Assembly (NCBI GenBank): GCA_942491555.1
Contig: CALOBN010000002.1
Location: forward strand, 1-64,000
Direction: 5' to 3'
DNA length: 64,000 nt
Origin: Marinihelvus sp942491555
Lineage (GTDB): Bacteria; Pseudomonadota; Gammaproteobacteria; Xanthomonadales; SZUA-36
This document shows positions 43,916-51,543 of this stretch, piece after piece. Position 1 is the first letter of the stretch; the number at the start of each line of letters is the position of its first letter. The position numbers and the translations under genes were made by a program. The notes below the pieces were generated by a model. The model made no database searches. It saw only the letters and a program-made list of their open reading frames with translations, and had not been told where the DNA came from.

Positions 43916-43933
43916 AAACAGTCAGGACTGTTT
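43916..43933. promoter_or_regulatory. 18-bp palindromic operator, copy 3
   Basis: AAACAGTCAGGACTGTTT, identical to copy 1, 63 bases before the start of the second Rieske oxygenase gene and its operon. Confidence 0.8.
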
Positions 43934-43995
43934 ATTTTGGGCCTTCACCTCTTTATAATCAATGCTCACGTTAGTCCCGCGAGCGAATCCCCACC

Positions 43996-45207
43996 ATGGA
44001 TCAGGGTTTTATCCAAAGCGTTTACTCCCGGCTCGACGCAGAGCGCAGTCGTAAAGGACCTCCCGAGGGTTTTCCCAGTCTTCCACCCATTCCCGGCGGA
44101 CGCTATACGGATCCGGAGTTTCTTGCTTTGGAGCGCGAGTACCTGTGGAAAAAAAGCTGGCTGTATGCCTGTCACCTCGATGAGTTGCCCGAAGCCGGCA
44201 GTTACATTTTGTGGCAGAAAACCGGTTCGCCGATTCTTATCGTGCGCGGCAAGGATGGTGAGGTTCGCGCGTTCTACAACACTTGCCGGCACCGCGGCGG
44301 GCCTCTGGTTAAAGACGAGCGCGGTGCGACCCAGGGCGGATTTACCTGCGGCTACCATGGCTGGGCTTATGACCTGGAAGGTAATTTGCGCGGCATGCGT
44401 GATCGCCGGGATTTCGTTGACCTCGATTTTTCCTGTCTTGGACTAATCACCGTGCGCTGTGAACGACTGGGTAACTGGATTTTCATTAACGAAGACCCGG
44501 ATGCGCAGCCTTTGCTGGAATCGCAGGGCCGGATTCCTGAACACATGGCGCAGTTCGACCTCGACAATACGCGGCATATTGCCTCCTACAGCTTCGATGT
44601 GGATTGCAACGTCAAGGTGTTGCTGGACGCTTTCCTGGAGGTGTATCACCTCAAGTCGATCCACACCGATACGGTGGACCGCTTTCTGGATCATCGCGGC
44701 ACGACCATCATGCTCTGGCCACATGGACACTCCCTGATGGTGACGCCCAACCGGCGGCCTGACTGGATCGACCCCGGTACGCTCGGCATGGTGGACTTTC
44801 CTGCAGTCACCGAACTTCCGGTCAAGACCAATGTGTCTTACAACATTTACCCCAACCTGGTGACCCCGGTTGCCGGTAACGGGATGCCCTTTATCAATTT
44901 CTGGCCGAAAACCGACCGCACCATGGTGATCGAATGCCACTGGTTTTCGCCGGACTGGGGTGATGGTGAGCGGCACGAGTTGTGGGACAAGCGCATCGAA
45001 AATTTCGACCGTATTCTGGAAGAGGACACACAGTTTGCTCCGCAGATTCAAAAGTCTGTTGAGTCGCCTGGCTTCAAGGGCATTCAGCTCAATTACCAGG
45101 AGCGCCGGATCTACCACTGGCACGAGGAACTCGATCGCCGCATCGGCATAGAGCGTGTGCCGGCTCATCTGCGCGTCAAGCCCATGCTCGCCGGATATAT
45201 CGAGTAA
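43996..45207 (+). CDS. Rieske oxygenase alpha subunit 2
   Basis: Ring-hydroxylating oxygenase catalytic subunit of 403 residues. Rieske ligands are CRHRGG and CGYHGWAYDL; the catalytic iron region reads LLDAFLEVYHLKSIHTDTV with two His. The stretch EYLWKKSWLYACHLDELPEAGSY matches the start of the Rieske domain. No beta subunit is linked. It is the first gene of the operon downstream of operator copy 3 and ends three bases before the next gene. Confidence 0.9.
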   Translation: MDQGFIQSVYSRLDAERSRKGPPEGFPSLPPIPGGRYTDPEFLALEREYLWKKSWLYACHLDELPEAGSYILWQKTGSPILIVRGKDGEVRAFYNTCRHRGGPLVKDERGATQGGFTCGYHGWAYDLEGNLRGMRDRRDFVDLDFSCLGLITVRCERLGNWIFINEDPDAQPLLESQGRIPEHMAQFDLDNTRHIASYSFDVDCNVKVLLDAFLEVYHLKSIHTDTVDRFLDHRGTTIMLWPHGHSLMVTPNRRPDWIDPGTLGMVDFPAVTELPVKTNVSYNIYPNLVTPVAGNGMPFINFWPKTDRTMVIECHWFSPDWGDGERHELWDKRIENFDRILEEDTQFAPQIQKSVESPGFKGIQLNYQERRIYHWHEELDRRIGIERVPAHLRVKPMLAGYIE

Positions 45208-45210
45208 GCG

Positions 45211-46671
45211 ATGGCTGATGATGCGCCAGGTTTTGGTCTTCTGGCCTGTGAGGGTTACCTGCCGCGTTGGCGGATAGAACGGCGCACCATCACCGAAGCG
45301 ATCGGTTGGGCACGCGGTCGTGTAAAGCCGGGTCAGGGTACGCGCAGCTTTGCCAACTGGGATGAAGACAGCCTGACCATGGCCGTGGAAGCGGCCCGTA
45401 GCGCACTCAATTCGGTACCCGGTTTCGAACCCCCTGGATTCACACTGGCATCGACCAGCATGCCTTTTGCCGAGCGGAGCAATGCCGGCATCGCCCGCGA
45501 GGCACTGGTGTTACCTGCGGGGACATCCATCAGCGAGGCGTCCGGTTCCCGGCGCGCCGCGACCACGGTCCTGGGCCAGGCCTGGGAGGCTGGTCAGTCC
45601 ATTTTGTTGGGAGCCAGTGATTGCGTGGACACCCGGCCCGGCAGCGATGGCGAAACCGAGCTGGGTCATGGTGCCGCTGCGGTCGTTCTTGGTGAAGGTG
45701 AGCCGCTGGCGGAGTTGCTGGCATGGCGCAGCCATGCACAGGACTTTGTAGACCGCTATCGCCAGTCCGATCAGAAATTTGACTATCGGCTTGAAGCACG
45801 CTGGGTCCGCGATGCAGGCATCAGGAAACCCCTGGCCGCGCTGCTGGCAGAAACCCTGGATGCTGCAGGCGTTTCAGCGCAGGACGTGAATTGGTTTCTG
45901 TCACCCTTTAGCGGTCCGGTCACGGCGACGGTTCAGCGTGATGCCGGCTTAAGCAATGCCCGACTTGTGTCCGAACAGGAGGCGAACGCCGGTCTGTGCG
46001 GCAACGCTCAACCCTTCTTATTACTCGCGCAAGCGCTGCGCCTTGCTGAGCCGGGTGAGACGATTCTGATGGTCGGAGAGGGGCAGGGCTTTGATGCCTT
46101 ACTTCTCAAGGTCCGACAAACCGCGCGGCCAGCAGTGCCGGGCCCTGAACCCCGGGTGGAGGTCAGCTACACCCGCTACCTTGGAATTCGCGGCCTGTTG
46201 GATATTGACGGAGGTTTGCGCTCCGAGCGCGATAACCGCACTTCCCAGGCCGCAGCTGCACGCCGCCACGAGGAGTTGCATGGCCTGCTCGGCGGGCGCT
46301 GTAGCGCCTGTGACAAACTGCAATTCCCGATAACGCAGCGCTGTGTGCACTGTCACGAATCGCACACCCAGCAGGCAGAAAGTATGGCCGCAAGTACCGG
46401 CGAGGTGAATTCCTTCACGGAAGACTGGCTGGCCTGGTCGCCGCGACCGCCGTTGATCTTTGGCAATGTTCATTTCCCGGGCCAGGCCAACATCATGATG
46501 GAATTTACCGATTTTGATGCCGGCGAACTGGTCACCGGGCAGCCCGTGCGTATGGCCTTTCGCATCAAGGATTTTGATGACCGCCGTGGTTTCCGCCGCT
46601 ATTTCTGGAAGCCGGCCCCCATGGCTGCCGACTTGCAGCAAGAAGCCGCCGGGGAGCCTGCCCATGGCTGA
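45211..46671 (+). CDS. Thiolase-fold (HMG-CoA-synthase-like) protein fused to DUF35 OB-fold domain
   Basis: A 486-residue fusion. Residues 1-330 resemble HMG-CoA-synthase/KAS III-type thiolase-fold proteins (SLTMAVEAARSALN, GSRRAATTVLGQAW, ELGHGAAAVVLG, ILMVGEGQGFDALLL). The catalytic Cys expected in the block after VLPAG is absent; Ser or Gly occupies it. Residues about 365-475 are a DUF35 domain with rubredoxin-like zinc ribbon (CSACDKLQFP, then CVHC) and OB-fold. DUF35 proteins pair with SCP2-type thiolases, as in steroid side-chain retro-aldolases. The next gene is such a thiolase, overlapping by eight bases, so the two probably form a complex. Confidence 0.82.
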   Translation: MADDAPGFGLLACEGYLPRWRIERRTITEAIGWARGRVKPGQGTRSFANWDEDSLTMAVEAARSALNSVPGFEPPGFTLASTSMPFAERSNAGIAREALVLPAGTSISEASGSRRAATTVLGQAWEAGQSILLGASDCVDTRPGSDGETELGHGAAAVVLGEGEPLAELLAWRSHAQDFVDRYRQSDQKFDYRLEARWVRDAGIRKPLAALLAETLDAAGVSAQDVNWFLSPFSGPVTATVQRDAGLSNARLVSEQEANAGLCGNAQPFLLLAQALRLAEPGETILMVGEGQGFDALLLKVRQTARPAVPGPEPRVEVSYTRYLGIRGLLDIDGGLRSERDNRTSQAAAARRHEELHGLLGGRCSACDKLQFPITQRCVHCHESHTQQAESMAASTGEVNSFTEDWLAWSPRPPLIFGNVHFPGQANIMMEFTDFDAGELVTGQPVRMAFRIKDFDDRRGFRRYFWKPAPMAADLQQEAAGEPAHG

Positions 46672-47863
46672 TGGTATTCGGGACAAGGTCGCCATAATTG
46701 GTATGGGCTGCAGCCGCTTCGGCGAGCGCTGGGATTGCGGGCCACCGGAGTTGATGCTCGAGGCTTTCGAGGAAGCGCGTGCGGATGCCGGTATTGAGAT
46801 GGACCAGATTGATGCGGCCTGGCTCGGCGTTTTCTACCAGGAACAGAGCACGGGCAAATCCGGGCTGCCATTGAGCCAGGCATTGCGCCTGCCAAATGTT
46901 CCGGTGACGCGCGTTGAAAACCTCTGCGCGACGGGCACCGAGGCCCTGCGCGGCGCCGTTTACGCGGTGGCCGCCGGCGCCTGTGATGTGGCCCTGGCCA
47001 TGGGCGTGGAGAAACTCAAAGACACCGGTTACGCAGGTCTGCCGGAACGCGCCAAAGGCAGTTTCGAAGATCTGTGGCAGCCCAGCGCTACGCCGCCGGG
47101 TTCTTTTGCCCAACTTGCTACGGCCTATGCGCGCAAATACGGCCGGGATATGGATGAGCTGCGTCGTGCCATGGCGCATATTTCCAGGAAAAGCCACGAC
47201 AATGCCTTGCTCAATCCCAAGGCCCACCTGCGCCGGGCAATTACAGAAGAAGATGTGCTCAATGCACCCATGGTGGCTTATCCCCTCGGTGTTTTGGATT
47301 GCTGCGGCGTCAGTGATGGCGCAGCCTGCGCGATCGTGGCCTCGCCCGAATTTGCACGCAAGCTGGGTAAAACCGATATGGTCACGCTCAAGGCCATGCA
47401 ACTGGCGCCCAGTAATGGCTGGGAGCAAGCCAGCGCTGAATGGGATGGGGCGCATACCATCACCACGCAGCTCGCGGCAAAACGGGCCTATGCCGAGGCC
47501 GGTATCAGCGACCCGCTGGCCCAGCTCGACCTGATTGAGGTGCACGACTGCTTCTCCATCACCGAATTGGTGCTGATGGAAGACCTGGGCCTGTCAGCAC
47601 CCGGGCGGGCGATTAACGACGTGCTGGATGGTCACTATGACATGGATGGCAAATTGCCGTGTCAGCCTGACGGCGGACTGAAATGCTTTGGCCACCCCGT
47701 CGGGGCCAGCGGCCTGCGCATGGCTTATGAAATCTACACGCAACTGCTGGGCCGAGCTGGTCCCCGGCAGCTTCACAGCCCGACCCTGGGCCTGACGCAT
47801 AATCTGGGTGGCGTGCCTAACCGCAATGTCGCCAGTGTCTCTGTGCTCGGTTTGCACGGATAA
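46664..47863 (+). CDS. SCP-x/SCP2-type thiolase
   Basis: A 399-residue thiolase-superfamily protein of the sterol-carrier-protein-x branch. It has VAIIGMGCSRFG, the nucleophile Cys in RVENLCATGTEALRGA, VHDCFSITE, and FGHPVGASGLRMAYEI with the catalytic His. It would cleave a beta-ketoacyl-CoA or, as shown for Ltp2-like relatives with DUF35 partners, act as a retro-aldolase. ATG 46664 overlaps the previous stop; an earlier frame lies within the fusion gene. Confidence 0.88.
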   Translation: MADGIRDKVAIIGMGCSRFGERWDCGPPELMLEAFEEARADAGIEMDQIDAAWLGVFYQEQSTGKSGLPLSQALRLPNVPVTRVENLCATGTEALRGAVYAVAAGACDVALAMGVEKLKDTGYAGLPERAKGSFEDLWQPSATPPGSFAQLATAYARKYGRDMDELRRAMAHISRKSHDNALLNPKAHLRRAITEEDVLNAPMVAYPLGVLDCCGVSDGAACAIVASPEFARKLGKTDMVTLKAMQLAPSNGWEQASAEWDGAHTITTQLAAKRAYAEAGISDPLAQLDLIEVHDCFSITELVLMEDLGLSAPGRAINDVLDGHYDMDGKLPCQPDGGLKCFGHPVGASGLRMAYEIYTQLLGRAGPRQLHSPTLGLTHNLGGVPNRNVASVSVLGLHG

Positions 47864-47877
47864 CAGGAAACCTGACC

Positions 47878-48771
47878 ATGGCAAGTTCATTAATAAAAAC
47901 GAAACCGGAGCAGCTGGAATCCAGCTGGGGGATGAGCGCTGAGGAACTGGCCAGTCACCCCACCGTATTTGCTGACGATCTGCTCAAAGGGCAGGTATTC
48001 CTGGTGTCAGGGGGCGGCTCAGGCATGGGCAAAGCCATGACGTTTCTGCTCTCCAGGCTCGGTGCCCAGGTGGTGATTTGCGGACGGCGCGAGCACAAGC
48101 TTCAGGAAACCGTGGAGCAGGTCGATAAGCTGCTGGGCAAGACCGTGCATGCCCATGCGATGACGATCCGTGACCCCGAGGCGGTGGCGGCCATGATGGC
48201 TGACACCTTTGAGCGATTTGGACGCCTGGATACGCTGGTCAATAACGGTGGTGGTCAATTTCCGCAGGATGCCATCGACTTCAGCGTCAAAGGCTGGAAT
48301 GCGGTGATTGATACCAACCTGAATGGCAGCTGGTACATGATGCAGGCGGCGGCCCGTCAATGGCGCGACCGCGAGCAACAGGGTCATATCGTCAATATCG
48401 TGGCCAATGTCTGGAAAGGCATGCCCCAGGTGGCGCATACCTGTGCGGCGCGTGCCGGCGTGATCTATCTTTCAAAGACCCTGTCCACAGAGTGGGCGCC
48501 GCTGGGCATCCGGGTCAATTGCGTGTCGCCTGGAAGTATCGAGACCGAGGGCTTTGATGTTTATCCGCCAGGCGCCGCGGAACGTTTCAAGGATTCGAAC
48601 CCGATGCGTCGCACCGGCGATGTGTTTGATATCGCCCAGGCTGTGATTTACCTGGCCGCGCCATCGGGTAAATTTATTACCGGCGAAGTGATCGTGGTGG
48701 ATGGCGGCAACCAGCAATGGGGCGCGGTCTGGCCGGGCGGCAAGCCCGATTACTTCAAGATTGAGGACTAA
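47878..48771 (+). CDS. SDR-family protein 4, 2,4-dienoyl-CoA/enoyl-CoA-reductase-like
   Basis: A 297-residue SDR. The cofactor loop is VSGGGSGMGKAM with ICGRRE after beta-2 (NADP type), and NNGGGQFP replaces NNAG. The usual YxxxK is missing: the equivalent reads AHTCAARAG, with Thr (or His) and Arg in place of Tyr and Lys. Lack of the classical Tyr is known in dienoyl-CoA reductases, and the C-terminal half (SPGSIETEGF, GEVIVVDGGNQQWGA) resembles that group. It has a good ribosome-binding site (AGGAAA) 15 bases after the thiolase. Confidence 0.82.
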   Translation: MASSLIKTKPEQLESSWGMSAEELASHPTVFADDLLKGQVFLVSGGGSGMGKAMTFLLSRLGAQVVICGRREHKLQETVEQVDKLLGKTVHAHAMTIRDPEAVAAMMADTFERFGRLDTLVNNGGGQFPQDAIDFSVKGWNAVIDTNLNGSWYMMQAAARQWRDREQQGHIVNIVANVWKGMPQVAHTCAARAGVIYLSKTLSTEWAPLGIRVNCVSPGSIETEGFDVYPPGAAERFKDSNPMRRTGDVFDIAQAVIYLAAPSGKFITGEVIVVDGGNQQWGAVWPGGKPDYFKIED

Positions 48772-48774
48772 GTC

Positions 48775-49356
48775 ATGGATTACACTGAAACCAACACCCT
48801 GTTCGAACGCGTTGCTCCGGAAGCAATGCCTGAGGGCGCCCGTGCTGCCTTTGAGGCACTGCAGGACCTGACTGGTGACGCGACCTTTGTAGAAGTCTTC
48901 GCCAAGGCCCCGGAGTTGCTGAACTTCGTCATGGTCGATTTCTACCAGAAGCTGTTTTTCGAAGGGCGCCTGGATCAGAAGTACATGCAGCTGGCGCGCC
49001 TGCGTCTCAGCATGAATCATGGCTGCCGGACCTGTAACCAGCAAAATGTTCCCAGCGTGGCTGCCATGGGCTACAGCGATGCGCAGATTGAAGCGATGTG
49101 GGCGCAGGACTACAGCAGTTTTCCCGAAGACGAGCAGGCCGTTATTGAGCTGGCCGATGAAATCGCGCTGAACAACCGCGAAGGTGAGCTAACCCCGGAA
49201 CTACATGCCAAATTAAGCCGCCACTTCACTGCCGAGCAGATCCTGAACCTGGGTCTGTGCCTGGGCGTGATCGTTGGCCTGGTCAAAATGTCGTTTGCAT
49301 TTGGGCTGGTGCAAAAAGAGCCTTATTGCGAGTTCGGCGCTAACCAGGCGGCCTGA
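48775..49356 (+). CDS. Carboxymuconolactone decarboxylase / AhpD-like protein
   Basis: An all-helical protein of 193 residues of the AhpD-like superfamily: KYMQLARLRLSMNHGCRTCNQQNV contains the CxxC pair and the following conserved region, and later ELADEIALNN. Members are peroxidases with a redox Cys pair or decarboxylases; the CxxC suggests the former. Three bases after SDR4 and 14 before the third oxygenase, so it is part of one operon; it may protect the oxygenases from peroxide. Confidence 0.82.
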   Translation: MDYTETNTLFERVAPEAMPEGARAAFEALQDLTGDATFVEVFAKAPELLNFVMVDFYQKLFFEGRLDQKYMQLARLRLSMNHGCRTCNQQNVPSVAAMGYSDAQIEAMWAQDYSSFPEDEQAVIELADEIALNNREGELTPELHAKLSRHFTAEQILNLGLCLGVIVGLVKMSFAFGLVQKEPYCEFGANQAA

Positions 49357-49370
49357 GCGAGGACAGAGTC

Positions 49371-50741
49371 ATGAGCAAAATGAAACTGAATATTGTTGAA
49401 AGCTGGCAAATCGATCCGAACGCCGGGCCCGATAACCTCGAAGCCAAGCAGCCTTATGTAGATAACGGAAATGGGCTGATTCCCTCCGAGCCTTATTACG
49501 ACCCGAAATACATGGAGCAGGAGTGGGACCGCCTGTGGACCCGGGTGTGGTTGATAGCGGCGATTGAATCGGACCTGCCGGAGCCTGGCGACTATTCCGT
49601 GTTTCGTTTACGCCATGAGAGCATCGTCATCGTGCGCCAGGAAGATGACAGCGTGAAAGCCTTCTATAACGTCTGTGCACACCGCGGCAACCGCCTGGTC
49701 CACAACGACCGGGGCAGTGTTATGCAGTTCACCTGCTCCTTTCACTCCTGGCGTTACAACCTGGAGGGCGAATGCACCCACGTTACCGACAAGGAAACCT
49801 TCAAGGAAGGTGCCCTGTGTCCGAACATCCGCATGACGGAGGTACGCTGCGAACAAAAAGCCGGGCTGATCTTTATTAACCTCGATGACGACGCGCCGCC
49901 GCTGGACGAGCGCCTGGGTCTGCCCGAGGGCTACCTGGAAACCTACGAACTCGACAAGATGGTTTGTGTCCGTCACGTGGTGTCCGAATGGGCGGCCAAC
50001 TGGAAAACCGGTGTGGATGCGTTTTACGAGACCTATCACCTGCATGCGGTCCATCCGGAAACCCAGGACGTGATGGACGATATGGGCGTCCAGGTAGATC
50101 TGTATCCGCATGGTTTCAGCCGCATGCTGGTGCCGATTGCGGTCAAGACGCAACGCCAGGAAGACCAGGACTCCATCAACCCAAGCCTGCAATACATGAT
50201 GGCCGAGGCCAGCATGAAGCCCGGGGATTTTGAGGGTACTGCGCGCGAAGTCAGGGCGGCCATTGCCCGGGCCAAACGCGAGCGGGCGGACCGGGTGGGG
50301 CTGGATTACGACCATTTCACCGACGGCCAGCTCACCGATAGCTGGGCAACCGGCGTATTCCCCAATGTGCAGATTGGCATGCATCCGGAGGGTGTATTCC
50401 TGATGCGCTTTATGCCGCACCCGACCGATCCCGAAAAATTCTTCTACGACACCATGACCCTGGTCCGGCCGGTCGATGATCCGGACTACTCGGTACCCGG
50501 CTGGATGGGTCTCCCGGAAGACGTCGACACCAGCGGTGATTTCCGACCCGATACCGAATACGTCGGCATCGGCGAGCCCGCCAACCTCGGCCTCGTCCTC
50601 GACCAGGACGCAGCGCTTCTGCCGGTCGTACAACAAGGCATCCGCTCACGCGGTTTCACCGGCGCAATGCTCAGCGAACAGGAGCAACGCCTGCGTCATT
50701 TCCACGTCGAACTGGATCGATATATAAACGGCGAGAAATAA
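49371..50741 (+). CDS. Rieske oxygenase alpha subunit 3
   Basis: Catalytic subunit of 456 residues. Rieske ligands are CAHRGN and CSFHSWRYNL; the iron site is GVDAFYETYHLHAVHPETQ. It is more similar in layout to subunit 1 (YDPKYMEQEWDRLWTRVWLIA; VLDQDAALLPVVQQGIRSRGF near the end) than to subunit 2. It has the GAGGACAG ribosome-binding site and ends the operon started at 43996. Composite element 2 follows after 39 bases. Confidence 0.9.
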   Translation: MSKMKLNIVESWQIDPNAGPDNLEAKQPYVDNGNGLIPSEPYYDPKYMEQEWDRLWTRVWLIAAIESDLPEPGDYSVFRLRHESIVIVRQEDDSVKAFYNVCAHRGNRLVHNDRGSVMQFTCSFHSWRYNLEGECTHVTDKETFKEGALCPNIRMTEVRCEQKAGLIFINLDDDAPPLDERLGLPEGYLETYELDKMVCVRHVVSEWAANWKTGVDAFYETYHLHAVHPETQDVMDDMGVQVDLYPHGFSRMLVPIAVKTQRQEDQDSINPSLQYMMAEASMKPGDFEGTAREVRAAIARAKRERADRVGLDYDHFTDGQLTDSWATGVFPNVQIGMHPEGVFLMRFMPHPTDPEKFFYDTMTLVRPVDDPDYSVPGWMGLPEDVDTSGDFRPDTEYVGIGEPANLGLVLDQDAALLPVVQQGIRSRGFTGAMLSEQEQRLRHFHVELDRYINGEK

Positions 50742-50780
50742 CGCGGTTTTCGCGACTCGAGTTCAGAGTCTGGTTGACCG

Positions 50781-50984
50781 GGGTAGGCGCGGGTGCCTCG
50801 GGTGCCGGGCCTGACTAGAGGCCTTCGGCTTCCCTCGTTCGCCTTCGCTTGGTGGGGTCGGTCACACAAATCATCCTGATTTGGGTGACCTTATTTCGCC
50901 CTCCCTGGCGAAATAACCCCAGTCGCTCCATCTCTCTCGGCTCCAGCCCTAATGGCCCGGCACCCGAAGCACCCGCGCCCACCC
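50781..50984 (+). repeat. Palindromic repeat unit C
   Basis: 204 bp with 31-bp inverted arms (50781-50811 and 50954-50984, two mismatches). Relative to unit A, inner hairpin 1 is GGTCAC/GTGACC (50860, 50885) instead of GGCTGC/GCAGCC, and hairpin 2 begins TT and ends AA instead of TC and GA, so both strands of each stem changed together. Confidence 0.85.
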
Positions 50985-51246
50985 CTGCATCGCAGAAAGC
51001 CGAGCTCTACCTCGATACCGCAATACCTCCAACGCACTCATCCCCATACCGCCCACGCCGCCTTACCTCTACCTTCACTTGTGAACTGACCCCTCTTTTT
51101 GCCCCGTTACTGTTGCTGCCGTCCACCCGAACTCTCGGAAGGGTGGAGGCTTAGGGGTATTCCCGACCTGCAAGGAAAGGGGAAAGGTAAAACCGTTCTT
51201 ATGGGGCTTTAGGTGGAGGAAAGGTAAGCCCGGCGGCCTCGATGCA

Positions 51247-51454
51247 GGTTGTGGCGGGGTGTCAGGTTCTTTTCGGGCAATAAAGGGCTTGAGCCGAACG
51301 ACCCGCAGCGACCGGGGTCATTTCGCCAGGGAGGGCGAAATGAGGCTGCCCAAATCAGGATGATTTGTGCAGCCGACCCCGCCAAGCGCAGGAGAGTGAG
51401 GGAAGCCGAAGGCCGAAAGTCCGCCCGGAAAGAACCTGACACCCCGCCACAACC
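51247..51454 (-). repeat. Palindromic repeat unit D
   Basis: 208 bp with 32-bp inverted arms (51247-51278 and 51423-51454, one mismatch). The outer 17 bp of the arms match unit A, the inner part (AGGTTCTTT) does not, yet remains self-complementary. Core as in A. Confidence 0.85.
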
Positions 51455-51492
51455 GCCAACAAAGACGTACGGTTTACTCAGTCACCGGAAGA

Positions 51493-51524
51493 CAAAAAAA
51501 GCCGGCTCAAGGCCGGCTTTTTCT
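51493..51524. terminator. Bidirectional intrinsic terminator
   Basis: AAGCCGGC (51499-51506) pairs with GCCGGCTT (51512-51519), with A-tract on one side and TTTTT on the other. It terminates the TonB receptor gene on the minus strand. Confidence 0.75.
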
Positions 51525-51543
51525 GGTTGAGCTTAGTAAGACT

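Larger units (their letters stand above)
50781..51454. mobile_element. Composite palindromic element 2 (two hairpin units and spacer)
   Basis: A 674-bp non-coding element, homologous to 11202-11857 in opposite orientation. Unit C (50781-50984) and unit D (51247-51454) face opposite ways around a 262-bp spacer bounded by CCTGCATC and GATGCAGG. The block GGCGTGGGCGGTATGGGG occurs on the minus strand of the spacer. It separates the last oxygenase gene from the terminator of the TonB receptor gene. Confidence 0.72.

Noticed and set aside
40251..51454. CRISPR array
   Set aside because: Repeats are few, long, palindromic and not regularly spaced; no cas genes occur in the window.
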